Part shown: positions 25,118-32,265 of the stretch, in pieces
Layout of the letters: each line of letters begins with the position of its first letter
Position numbering within the stretch: position 1 is the stretch's first letter
Source: Phycisphaerales bacterium UBA5793
GTDB taxonomy: Bacteria; Planctomycetota; Phycisphaerae; Phycisphaerales; UBA5793
Assembly: GCA_002418285.1 (NCBI GenBank)
Contig: DIDT01000059.1
Coordinates: 9,725-41,989, forward strand
Direction of reading: 5' to 3'
Length of the DNA: 32,265 bases
Made by a program: the position numbers and the translations under genes
The notes under the pieces: generated by a model
The model's input: only the letters and a program-made list of their open reading frames with translations
Told to the model about the DNA's origin: nothing
The model's database searches: none

Positions 25118-25770
25118 CCAACGAGAAACGGATTGGTTCGCCGCTCCCGGCCGATTGTTGTTTCCGGCCCGTGGCCCGGGTAGACGTGCGTTTCGTCCGG
25201 CAGGGTGAGCAGTTTTTCTCGAATCGATCGAAAAAGCAGCTCACCGTCGCTGGTGGGAAAGTCGTAGCGGCCGATGGAGCCGGCGAAGAGCGTATCGCCG
25301 ACGATGGCCTGGTGAGAAGGTTCGTGGTGGAGGGTAATTCCGCCGGGGCTGTGGCCGGGCGTGTGCAGCACGATCCACTCCGATTCACCCAGTGTAAGCC
25401 GTTGGCCGTCGTGAAGCAGTACATCGGCGGGGGGTGTCGTGACGTTCATCTCGACGAAGGTGGAGAGGTTGAGATCGGGATCGAGCAGGAACGCCGCCTC
25501 GGTCTCATGAATGGCCAGCGGAACAGGGCCAAGTGCTTCAAGCACTTCCCTTACGCCTGCAATGTGATCGAGATGCGCGTGGGTCAGGATGATTCGGACG
25601 GGTCGAAGGTGGGCCTGCCGCACCAGGTGGAGAAGCGGCTCGGGGTCAAATCCCACATCGATAATCCAGCACTGGTCGCTTCCGGGCAATGAGACGATAT
25701 AGCAATTCGTTTCCCATGGGCCGAGTGTGCAGGACTGGACATGGGGTCTGGGAAGGCTGGCGGGGGACAT
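25114..25770 (-). CDS. MBL-fold metallohydrolase (glyoxalase II-like)
   Basis: The 218-residue protein has the metallo-beta-lactamase zinc motif THAHLDH (H64, H66, D68, H69), GDTLFAGSIGRYDFP and the distal PGHGPETTIGRERRTNPF. This pattern fits YcbL-like small hydrolases related to hydroxyacylglutathione hydrolase. The exact substrate cannot be told from sequence. The ATG at 25770 has AGGAGA about 9 bases upstream; the open frame extending to 26277 is not needed. It converges on the lipoprotein gene, and the two stop codons share the CTAG at 25114-25117. Confidence 0.9.
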   Translation of the reverse strand: MSPASLPRPHVQSCTLGPWETNCYIVSLPGSDQCWIIDVGFDPEPLLHLVRQAHLRPVRIILTHAHLDHIAGVREVLEALGPVPLAIHETEAAFLLDPDLNLSTFVEMNVTTPPADVLLHDGQRLTLGESEWIVLHTPGHSPGGITLHHEPSHQAIVGDTLFAGSIGRYDFPTSDGELLFRSIREKLLTLPDETHVYPGHGPETTIGRERRTNPFLVG

Positions 25771-25824
25771 TCGGGCGGTTCTCCTGTTATTCTTCGCACC
25801 CCGAACGCGGAATGGTCCGTAAAC

Positions 25825-25830
25825 TAGAAT
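25825..25830 (+). promoter_or_regulatory. Candidate -10 element for the cupin gene
   Basis: TAGAAT lies 33 bases before the cupin start in a 93-bp divergent region. The hexamer 17 bases upstream does not resemble a -35, so support is modest. Confidence 0.3.
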
Positions 25831-25863
25831 AGGAAGACCGACGCCCACGCAGAGGTTCAAACC

Positions 25864-26232
25864 ATGCTGATCCGCAGTATTGAGGAAATGTCCGCAGTTC
25901 CCGTGTCCATGGCCGGCGCGGAGAATGTCGGCATGCGCCTGCTGCTGGGCCGCAACGACGGAGCGCCGACCTTTGCGATGCGGCACTTTACCGTCGAGTC
26001 CGGCGGTCACACACCCAAACACCAGCACAACTACGAGCATGGCATCTATGTCGTGGGGGGAACGGGAACGGTCGAGGTCGCGGGCGAGTCGCGCGCGATC
26101 AAGGCCGGCGATTCGTTGTTCATCGAGCCGAATACGGAGCATCAGTTCCGGGCGGACAGCGGGACGCCATTGAAGTTCCTGTGCATGGTGCCGACGACTT
26201 TTGACTGCGGCAAGCCGACGCCCGGCTCCTGA
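25864..26232 (+). CDS. Small cupin-domain protein
   Basis: A 122-residue single-domain cupin. It has the metal-site pattern HTPKHQHNYEH (H..H.H...EH) in motif 1 and NTEHQF in motif 2, with KAGDSLFIEP between. Single-domain cupins of this type are often metal-dependent dioxygenases, isomerases or sugar-binding proteins, and the substrate cannot be assigned. GAGG lies about 8 bases before the ATG. It is transcribed divergently from the MBL-fold hydrolase gene, and no pathway link to neighbours is evident. Confidence 0.88.
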   Translation: MLIRSIEEMSAVPVSMAGAENVGMRLLLGRNDGAPTFAMRHFTVESGGHTPKHQHNYEHGIYVVGGTGTVEVAGESRAIKAGDSLFIEPNTEHQFRADSGTPLKFLCMVPTTFDCGKPTPGS

Positions 26233-26288
26233 AGCGCCGCAGCGCGCGATGGCGCTCTGCACGGCGCCGTTCTGCAAGGAGGATTCTC

Positions 26289-27305
26289 ATGCGCCGCTCT
26301 TCAACCAATCTCTGGATCGTCCTCGCCTATGTGTTCCTCCTGTGCCTGAGCGTGGCGATCGTTGTCATCGGTCGTAACGAGGCGGCCGTGGAGGGTGGCG
26401 GCCAGGCGCTGCTGGCCACCGGCATTGTCTGTTTCATGTTCGTCGCGGCGATGATTCCGCTGACCTTGGCGCTGCTGCGCAGCCGAAAGGAAGGCGCCGC
26501 CGCGGCGGAGATGCTCAAACAGCAGTTGACCCTGCTCGAGAAGATCAACGAGCACACGCTGCTGTCCGACTCGGCCCGGCACATCGCCTATCGGCGTGAG
26601 GAGCGGGCGATGCTGCAGCGCGCCATCGAAGAGGATATTTCAAACGAGGACTGGCAGGCCGCGGCTGTGCTGGTCGATGAAATGCGCGAGCGGTTCGGCT
26701 ATCGCGAGGAGGCCGAGGAGTTCCTGGCGCGGATCGATCGCAGCCGGGCTGATGGCCAGAATCGACGCATCACCGAGGCGCTGGATCACTTTCAGGCGGT
26801 GATTGACGCCCGCGACTGGGGTGCGGCTTATGCCGAAGCAGCCCGCATTTCACGCCTGTTTCCCGATTCGCATCGTACGCGGGGCCTCGAGCAGCGCGTG
26901 CGCAAGGCGTGGGACAGCCACAAGAAGACGCTCGAGCGTGAGTTCCTGGAAGCAGCAGGCGGCGGCCACGTCGAGCACGCCATGCAACTGCTCAAGGATC
27001 TCGACGTGTTTCTGTCGCCCGATGAGGCGGCTCCGCTGCAGGAAGTGGCTCGTGGCGTCATCAACAAGGCGCGGGCCAACATCGGCCTGCAGTTCAAGTT
27101 GGCCGTTCAGGATCACGACTGGGTGACGGCGGTGCAGGTGGGCGAGACGATCATGGATGAGTTTCCCAACACGCGCATGGCCGAGGAGGTGCGGCAGCGC
27201 ATTGACGTGCTTCGCGCGCGGGCTTCGCAGGCTGCAGCAATGACGCCCAACCTTGATGCGCTGGCGGCGCTGAGTATCTCACAGAACGAGCAGGAAGAGG
27301 GCTGA
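26289..27305 (+). CDS. Membrane-anchored helical-repeat (TPR-like) protein
   Basis: The 338-residue protein is of unknown function. Two membrane helices lie near residues 9-28 and 40-64. A predicted coiled segment follows (EMLKQQLTLLEKINEHTLL), then a helical-repeat region. There, units such as DISNEDWQAAAVLVDEMRER, ARDWGAAYAEAARISRLFP and DHDWVTAVQVGETIMDEFP recur with a W.AA...(A/E)....FP pattern typical of TPR-like repeats. The start is firm: AGGAGG lies 7 bases upstream of the ATG. It probably serves as an inner-membrane scaffold. It is separated by 56 bp from the cupin gene and could be co-transcribed. Confidence 0.8.
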   Translation: MRRSSTNLWIVLAYVFLLCLSVAIVVIGRNEAAVEGGGQALLATGIVCFMFVAAMIPLTLALLRSRKEGAAAAEMLKQQLTLLEKINEHTLLSDSARHIAYRREERAMLQRAIEEDISNEDWQAAAVLVDEMRERFGYREEAEEFLARIDRSRADGQNRRITEALDHFQAVIDARDWGAAYAEAARISRLFPDSHRTRGLEQRVRKAWDSHKKTLEREFLEAAGGGHVEHAMQLLKDLDVFLSPDEAAPLQEVARGVINKARANIGLQFKLAVQDHDWVTAVQVGETIMDEFPNTRMAEEVRQRIDVLRARASQAAAMTPNLDALAALSISQNEQEEG

Positions 27306-27325
27306 TCGCTTTCGCCGCCGCGGGT

Positions 27326-27886
27326 TCATTCGACGTGATCTTCGATCAGGTATTCGAAGCCGCGCGCCGATTTCATCTCCTTCAACGCGTCGATCACGAC
27401 GGGCGGCACGATGGCGTTGAGGCTGTCGAGATCACCGCCCAGCGCCGCGATCTGGCGAATCAGGCTCGAACTTGTGTAGCTGAACGCCTGATCGGTGACG
27501 ACGAACACCGTCTCGATATTGGCGACCTGACGGTTGGTCATGGCCAGCTGGCATTCGTAGGCAAGGTCGCTGATGTTGCGAATGCCGCGCAGGATGATGT
27601 TGGCGTCCACGCTGCGGGCGAAGTCGACGGTCAGGCCCTGGTAGGTTTCGACGCGCACATTTCCGGCGTTCGGATCGCCGTTCTTCATCTCGTGGATGAG
27701 TTGCTCGACCATTTCTCGCCGGCGCTGGAGGGTGAAGAGTTCGCGCTTGGAGATGTTGCGGCCGATGGCGACGATGACATCATCGAACATCCGCCGGCCG
27801 CGCTGAATGACATCCAGGTGCCCCAGCGTGACGGGGTCGAACGAGCCGGAGTAGATGGCCCGGTGGATGTGTTTGCAATCGGCCAT
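27326..27886 (-). CDS. coaD: Phosphopantetheine adenylyltransferase
   Basis: CoaD joins 4'-phosphopantetheine and ATP to dephospho-CoA, the fourth step of coenzyme A synthesis. The 186-residue protein has the nucleotidyltransferase signature GSFDPVTLGH (T20-H23, a TxGH variant), ILRGIRNISDLAYECQLAMTN and YTSSSLIRQIAALGGD (the ISSTxxR-type motif). It has a C-terminal extension of about 25 residues relative to the usual ~160. The ATG at 27886 starts just before the conserved fold; upstream in-frame residues are not family-like. It runs convergent to the helical-repeat gene with a 20-bp gap. Confidence 0.95.
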   Translation of the reverse strand: MADCKHIHRAIYSGSFDPVTLGHLDVIQRGRRMFDDVIVAIGRNISKRELFTLQRRREMVEQLIHEMKNGDPNAGNVRVETYQGLTVDFARSVDANIILRGIRNISDLAYECQLAMTNRQVANIETVFVVTDQAFSYTSSSLIRQIAALGGDLDSLNAIVPPVVIDALKEMKSARGFEYLIEDHVE

Positions 27887-28006
27887 TGAGGGTGAGTTTA
27901 CCGAATAGGAGCCAATCGGTACAGGGGCGCGGCGGAAATCCGCGTTCAAGCGCCCGGTGCGGCGGACCGGGCTTTCATCTTCATTCCGGGAACACCAGTC
28001 AAGCAG

Positions 28007-28034
28007 ACGACCCCGCGCCGAAGCGCGGGGTCGT
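28007..28034 (-). terminator. Strong 12-bp hairpin downstream of the secreted-protein gene
   Basis: ACGACCCCGCGC and its exact complement flank a CGAA tetraloop. It begins 34 bases after the stop of the gene at 28069. There is no T-run on the downstream side, so it may be a transcript-end stabiliser or a terminator that needs another factor rather than a classical intrinsic terminator. Confidence 0.6.
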
Positions 28035-28068
28035 AGCAATCAAGGCAGGATGTCGGACCAACTGTGGG

Positions 28069-28902
28069 TTACAGCGGTTCGTCGTTGCTCACGGCGCAAG
28101 TGCTGATGTCGAGCACCTGGACGCAGATGCGGCCGCAAGCGGCCTGCGGCGCGCTGCCGCTGGTGCTGGCGTTGCCGTTTCCATCCGCGGTGACGTAGCG
28201 GAGCAGGGCCGCGCCGCCGACGTCAAGCTGCGTGCCGGCGCAGGGGCCGCCGGGGATCGTGGTGTGTCCGCCGCAACGACCATAGATGACGGCGAGTCGG
28301 CCGCCGGGGGTCGCGCCGCTGACGCGAATGGTGATCTGTCCGGGGCAGTTGCCGCTGAGGTCGATGGTGAGGCCACCGCCGCCTTCGAGCATGTAGGTGT
28401 TGAAACCGTGGCGCCAGCCGCAGTCAGCGAAGCAGCCGGGCCCATTGAGATAGAGGTTCTGGTCATAGAGCGGAGCGCCGGGAGGAGGGACGTAGCTGCC
28501 GACGAGTCCGGCGCCGGTGTCGTTGCCCTGCGTCTCGATGACAAAGGTCTCGCCGACGTTGAGGTTGATATTGGCGGAGGTCACGTCGATGAACATGAGC
28601 TCGTTGCCGTTGTTGGGCTTGGTGATCAATTGGTCGAACAGGATCGCGCCGGTATTCCAGCCGTCGCCAACGCGGACACGGGCGTTGAACTGCGCGCCGG
28701 CGTTGCCCTGGATCATCAGTTGGAAGCCTTCGAGCTGACCAGCCACGCCGACCTTGACCTGTTGCTGCCATTGCAGCGACGAGGCGCCGAGGTTGAAGCC
28801 CGCGTTGGTCATGGGTGAGACCTGTTCAAGTGTTCCGGTTTGGCCGAGCGCAACTGCACTCAGGCTCATGGCCGCCAAAGTCGCCATCACGCGCATTTTC
28901 AT
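28069..28902 (-). CDS. Secreted protein with a C-terminal domain shared with the second FG-GAP protein
   Basis: The 277-residue protein has a signal peptide (cleavage near ALGQ|TG). A beta-rich domain of about 150 residues follows (FNARVRVGDGWNTGAILFDQ, INLNVGETFVIETQG), resembling secreted surface-type sandwich domains. The C-terminal ~93 residues align with the end of the protein encoded at 6324-8039. Both have IP.G.PC.GT.L.LG, CG...Q..D....CA.SN and ATP..R.A..Y. AAGGAG lies 6 bases before the ATG. It forms its own transcription unit, with a promoter-like -10, a structured leader and a 3' hairpin. The function is unknown. Confidence 0.8.
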   Translation of the reverse strand: MKMRVMATLAAMSLSAVALGQTGTLEQVSPMTNAGFNLGASSLQWQQQVKVGVAGQLEGFQLMIQGNAGAQFNARVRVGDGWNTGAILFDQLITKPNNGNELMFIDVTSANINLNVGETFVIETQGNDTGAGLVGSYVPPPGAPLYDQNLYLNGPGCFADCGWRHGFNTYMLEGGGGLTIDLSGNCPGQITIRVSGATPGGRLAVIYGRCGGHTTIPGGPCAGTQLDVGGAALLRYVTADGNGNASTSGSAPQAACGRICVQVLDISTCAVSNDEPL

Positions 28903-28978
28903 CTCTCGCTCCTTTTTCTAGTGGCTTTCCACTTATCGGTACCGGCGGCCCGGTCGGTAAGACCGTCTCAGCCGCCGC
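28903..28978 (-). promoter_or_regulatory. Compact structured 5' leader of the secreted-protein gene (riboswitch-like, class not recognised)
   Basis: From the start predicted by the -10 at 28985-28990, the leader is about 75 nt and nearly all of it can pair. An outer stem CGGCGGC/GCCGCCG (28943-28949 with 28971-28977) encloses an inner stem CGGTC/GACCG (28951-28955 with 28961-28965). A second hairpin AGTGG-CTTT-CCACT (28920-28933, plus-strand spelling) follows, then a single-stranded ribosome-binding site. It lacks the hallmarks of the c-di-GMP-I and TPP classes, apart from an isolated CTGAGA. Confidence 0.45.
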
Positions 28979-28984
28979 AAAAGC

Positions 28985-28990
28985 AGTATA
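28985..28990 (-). promoter_or_regulatory. Extended -10 promoter of the secreted-protein gene
   Basis: On the minus strand TGGTATACT gives a TATACT -10 with the TGN extension. The -35 position (17 bases upstream) reads TCATAA and is poor, as is common for extended -10 promoters. The predicted start falls at the first base of the leader stem. Confidence 0.5.
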
Positions 28991-29041
28991 CCACAGGATT
29001 CCGGAGATTATGAATTATTTGGCAGGTTCCTTTCCCTGTTC

Positions 29042-29083
29042 AGCAGAAAAACGAACCAGCGCCCGTCGGTCGACGGGCGCTGG
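29042..29083 (-). terminator. Intrinsic terminator of the rplKAJL operon
   Basis: A 12-13 bp GC-rich stem (29056-29068 with 29071-29083) is followed on the minus strand by TTCGTTTTTC. It starts about 38 bases after the rplL stop, so transcription ends here rather than continuing into rpoB. Confidence 0.85.
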
Positions 29084-29120
29084 CGCTTGCGAACATTTTG
29101 CGACCTGCAAGGTGCGGCGC

Positions 29121-29525
<405 letters not shown>

Positions 29526-29621
29526 GATGCACTCCATTCATTTTCAACAGACTCGGCGTCCAAGAGGTGATCGACCATCGATCATTTAACCCTTGCGGGC
29601 CCGTCGAACGCACGGTTTGGT

Positions 29622-30167
29622 TCATCCTGCCTTGGCGATGGTCTCGCCCTTTTCGAGTTTTTCTTCGATGGTCTTGAGGATCGACATGATGGCGCCGCCG
29701 GGGCCGGTGATGGCGCCGACGAGCGAGGCGCCCGGGCTGAGCACGAGCTGGACGGCCTGGCCAAGCGCTTCGGCGCGCGTGGGGAACTTGCTGAGCGCTT
29801 CGACGCCGGCCTTGCCGGTGAAGACCTCGCCGTCGAGGATGGCGCCCTTGAGCTCCATCTTGCGCAGTTTCTTGGCGAACTCGACGACCTCGCGGGCGAC
29901 ATCGATGACGGTTTCGCCGCCGTAGACGATGGCGGTGGATCCGGTCAGCAGCGGGTCGAGGGGGCTCAGCGACGTGCCCTCGAGGGCCTTGGTCGCCAGT
30001 GCGTTTCGCACGACGGTGACCTTGATGCCCTTCTTGCGAAGGCCGCTGCGCAGTTCGGTGTTCTGTTCCGCCTTGAGGGCGCGAATGTCCACGAGCAGCG
30101 CGTCGCTCACGCCTTCGAAGCGGGTGCGGTACTCGTTGATGATGAGGTCTTTGACGACTTTGCTCAT
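29622..30167 (-). CDS. rplJ: 50S ribosomal protein L10
   Basis: L10 anchors L7/L12 dimers to 23S rRNA. The 181-residue protein has the family pattern: ALLVDIRALKAEQNTELRSG, the GIKVTVVRNALATKAL segment near residues 48-63, LTGSTAIVYGGE and a C-terminal helix (ILKTIEEKLEKGE) that binds L7/L12. It is separated from rplA by 52 bp. That gap contains a short AGGCAC-type repetitive sequence but no recognisable L10-leader fold. Confidence 0.95.
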   Translation of the reverse strand: MSKVVKDLIINEYRTRFEGVSDALLVDIRALKAEQNTELRSGLRKKGIKVTVVRNALATKALEGTSLSPLDPLLTGSTAIVYGGETVIDVAREVVEFAKKLRKMELKGAILDGEVFTGKAGVEALSKFPTRAEALGQAVQLVLSPGASLVGAITGPGGAIMSILKTIEEKLEKGETIAKAG

Positions 30168-30219
30168 GATCGGCTCGATTCAATCAGGCGCCAGGCACGA
30201 GGCACTGGGGCGCTGGGGA

Positions 30220-30897
30220 TTAGACGGCGACGCGGACGCCGGGCGTCATCGTGCCGCTGATGGTGACTTTCTTGACGTAGGTGCCCTTGGTTGACGAGGG
30301 CTTGGCTTTCATGATCGTCTGGATGAAGAACTCGATGTTGTCACTCAGGTGATCATCGCTGAAGCTCATCCGACCGACGGCGGCCTGGACGTTGCCGCCC
30401 TTGTCATTGCGGTACTCGACCTTGCCGGCGGAGTATTCCTTGACAGCCTTGACGATGTCGGTGGTCACGGTGCCCGCCTTGGGGGTGGGCATCAGGCCGC
30501 GCGGGCCGAGCTGGCGGCCGAGGCGACTGACGATCTTCATCATGTCGGGCGAAGCGACGGCGACGTCGAAATCCATCCAGCCGTCCGTCACTTTCTTGAC
30601 GAGGTCATCGGCTCCGGCTTCGACGGCTCCGGCTTCCCGGGCTGCGGCGGCGTCGTCGCTGCCGCAGAAGGCGACCACGCGCTTGGACTTGCCCACGCCG
30701 TGGGGCAGGGCGACGGCGCCGCGGATGAGTTGATCCGCCTGGGTCGAGTCGATGCCCAGGGTGAAGCAGATCTCGACGGTCTGATCGAACTTGGGCCCCT
30801 TGAACTTCTTGAGAGCCGCCACGGCGTCCTTGAGGGGGAGGGGCTCGGTCGGGGTCAGTTCCGCGTTGGCGCGGGCTCGTTTGTTGAGTTTGGCCAT
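30220..30897 (-). CDS. rplA: 50S ribosomal protein L1
   Basis: L1 forms the mobile L1 stalk near the ribosomal exit site and often represses its own operon. The 225-residue protein carries KFDQTVEICFTLGID, RGAVALPHGVGKSKRVVAF, LGRQLGPRGLMPTPKAGTVT (the family signature) and the C-terminal PSSTKGTYVKKVTISGTMTP. It begins 4 bp after the rplK stop, so translation is probably coupled. Confidence 0.96.
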   Translation of the reverse strand: MAKLNKRARANAELTPTEPLPLKDAVAALKKFKGPKFDQTVEICFTLGIDSTQADQLIRGAVALPHGVGKSKRVVAFCGSDDAAAAREAGAVEAGADDLVKKVTDGWMDFDVAVASPDMMKIVSRLGRQLGPRGLMPTPKAGTVTTDIVKAVKEYSAGKVEYRNDKGGNVQAAVGRMSFSDDHLSDNIEFFIQTIMKAKPSSTKGTYVKKVTISGTMTPGVRVAV

Positions 30898-30901
30898 GGG
30901 A

Positions 30902-31327
30902 TCAGCCCTCCACCTTCACGCCCATCGAGCGGGCGGTGCCTTCGATGATGCGAATCGCCGCGTCCATGTCGGCGGCGGTCAGGTCGGCCATCTTTTCTTT
31001 GGCGATCTCTTCGGCCTGGGCCCGGGTGATGGAGCCGATGATTTCCTTGCCGACGATGCCGCTGCCCTTTTCGATCCCGGCCTTGTCCTTGATCATCACC
31101 GAGGCCGGCGAGGACTTGATCTCGAGTTCGAAACTGCGGTCGTCGTAGAGGGTGACGATGCAGCCGACGATCTTGCCGTTGAACTGGCGGGTCGCCTCGT
31201 TGAACTTCTGGATGAACTGGCCGGGGTTGATGCCCTTGGCGCCCAGTGCAGGACCCAGCGGCGGGGCCGGCGTGGCCTGGCCTCCCGGCGCGAGAATCTT
31301 AAATTGCGTATTGATCTTCTTGGCCAT
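30902..31327 (-). CDS. rplK: 50S ribosomal protein L11
   Basis: L11 is part of the GTPase-associated centre. The 141-residue protein has the proline-rich N-terminal signature (GGQATPAPPLGPALGAKGIN), FNEATRQFNGKIV and a C-terminal 23S-binding domain (GSITRAQAEEIAKEKMADLT, RIIEGTARSMGVKVEG). The ATG at 31327 has GGGAGG about 9 bases upstream. It is the first gene of this ribosomal operon. nusG, which normally precedes rplK, is not present in the 938 bases upstream. Confidence 0.96.
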   Translation of the reverse strand: MAKKINTQFKILAPGGQATPAPPLGPALGAKGINPGQFIQKFNEATRQFNGKIVGCIVTLYDDRSFELEIKSSPASVMIKDKAGIEKGSGIVGKEIIGSITRAQAEEIAKEKMADLTAADMDAAIRIIEGTARSMGVKVEG

Positions 31328-32265
31328 CGAGGTGGACCTCCCACGGATGCTGCCCGGCTGGTCGGCCGGGGTGTGCCTGTCGCCCGGCCGGGGCAAGCAG
31401 ACGCACGGTGGTACGAGCGGTTGAAATTGACGAAGCAGATCATAGGCCGGGCCCGGGCGGGTGGGCAAGGGGCTGGGGACAGGGGTGAGGGGGTGTCGGG
31501 GTGAAGTCCCTCGGCGCGGCTCAGGATCTTCGACGGTGAGGGGGTGAACCAGACTGACGCGCGGGCGAAGAGTTTGAGTTCCAAGGGGAGGTCGTCCTCG
31601 CTGGCGCGTCGGTCCGGTTGGTGCGTCGATGGCGGTGTCGTGTTGTGGGCGATTGAAAAGCACGTCTACCTATAGAGAATGGCGTGCGCGGGTGTGCGCG
31701 ACGGGGCCGGATTGCGCTGCAGCAGACGGGTTGGCGATGATCGAGTCGCGCCAGCCCGGGCACGTTTTTTCGCGTGCGGCGCGGCGTGAGGCGCGATTGC
31801 CAAAAATGTGCAACGCAAAATGCGTGCCAACACGGAGATGCACCATGTTGGGAACTTTTCATGCGCTTCAGAGCGCTCCTGTGCGCGATTTTTGAGCGAT
31901 GGCGTGCGCTGCGGCGCGCGTTTGTGTAAATGAGCGCCTCTGTGCGGGCCGAATCAGGAATTTTCGTCGATTTTCATTTTTCTGAGGGGGGTGATCTGGA
32001 GTTTTGCTCAACTTTTTTGCGTTTTCGAGAACGCCGCGCACGGAGTGCGATTGAGGTGGTGCGCGTGTGTGCGAGTCAACGTAGAAGCTCACGATGGCTC
32101 GCAATATGTTTTGACTTTCTTCTCCAATTTGTTTGCCGCATTTGTCCTTGCACCCCGGTGGGCATCGGGTATGTTGAGTGGGTCGGCGACCGGTTTGTTC
32201 GGGTTGTCGGCGTTCGGGGAGAATCAGGGGGGACCGGCGGGGAGGAACCCGCCTGCGGGAGGTTC
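31328..32265. other. Long region without a convincing gene upstream of rplK
   Basis: No frame on either strand looks coding over these 938 bases. Positions 31440-31505 are G-rich simple sequence (GGGG(T/A)G-type). Positions 31640-32100 are dense in TGCG/GTGCG words and A/T runs. The region must contain the rplK promoter, but no good minus-strand match was found. No tRNA cloverleaf, nusG or secE was seen. Confidence 0.5.
32148..32175 (+). promoter_or_regulatory. Weak candidate plus-strand promoter near the window end
   Basis: TTGCAC and TATGTT are separated by 16 bases (each matches four of six consensus positions). It would drive a gene beyond the window. Support is by motif only. Confidence 0.22.

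Noticed and set aside
27886..28818. Open frame of 310 codons on the plus strand
   Set aside because: Antisense to the secreted-protein gene, which has a signal peptide, ribosome-binding site and a domain match elsewhere in the window.
28903..28978. c-di-GMP-I or TPP riboswitch
   Set aside because: An isolated CTGAGA and a GGTACCGAT segment recall these classes, but the required conserved cores are absent, so only an unnamed structured leader is reported.
31868..32104. Small basic open frame (78 codons) on the minus strand
   Set aside because: Looks superficially histone-like in composition, but has no ribosome-binding site, no recognised motif, and lies in low-complexity TGCG-rich DNA.

Overview
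The window is high-GC bacterial chromosome that most resembles a planctomycete, probably of the Phycisphaerae. That placement is inferred from several traits: a type II secretion operon whose prepilin-like leaders read RRAFTLIE, secreted seven-bladed FG-GAP proteins carrying a C-terminal domain shared between loci, and ribosomal-protein genes separated from nusG and rpoBC. No rRNA, tRNA, CRISPR array, insertion sequence or integrase is visible.

Layout. Positions 46-3433 (minus) hold smpB, gcvT, truD and a bifunctional-nuclease (DUF151) gene in one close run. Positions 3799-4272 (plus) encode a free-standing MshEN domain with a c-di-GMP-binding-type motif. Positions 4408-8039 (plus) hold two secreted FG-GAP beta-propeller genes. 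The first has a promoter-like element containing a perfect palindrome, and a run of nine G that puts its signal peptide out of frame with the propeller. Positions 8127-9297 (minus) are pgpA and pgsA, consecutive steps of phosphatidylglycerol synthesis.

Positions 9646-25117 (plus) form one long type II secretion operon in the order Spy/CpxP-like exported protein, gspE, F, G, H, I, J, K, an L-like gene, an M-like gene, a C-like gene, gspD and a beta-propeller lipoprotein. Most junctions are 4-bp overlaps or short gaps. The operon supplies the ATPase, platform, five pseudopilins, the inner-membrane assembly proteins and the secretin. No prepilin peptidase is present, so it must be encoded elsewhere. 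A short [L/F][D/E]FG motif recurs in the disordered parts of GspJ, the C-like protein and GspD. I regard this as the most original observation in the window.

Positions 25114-27886 hold an MBL-fold hydrolase (minus), a cupin (plus), a membrane-anchored helical-repeat protein (plus) and coaD (minus). Positions 28007-28990 (minus) are a secreted-protein gene with an extended -10 promoter, a compact structured 5' leader and a strong 3' hairpin. Its C-terminal domain matches that of the second FG-GAP protein. Positions 29042-31327 (minus) are rplK-rplA-rplJ-rplL closed by an intrinsic terminator. The last 938 bases contain no convincing gene.

How it fits together (inference): the secretion operon is the core of the window and the secreted propeller proteins are plausible clients. 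The stand-alone MshEN protein could provide c-di-GMP input, because the operon's own GspE lacks the MshEN half that carries the ligand motif.
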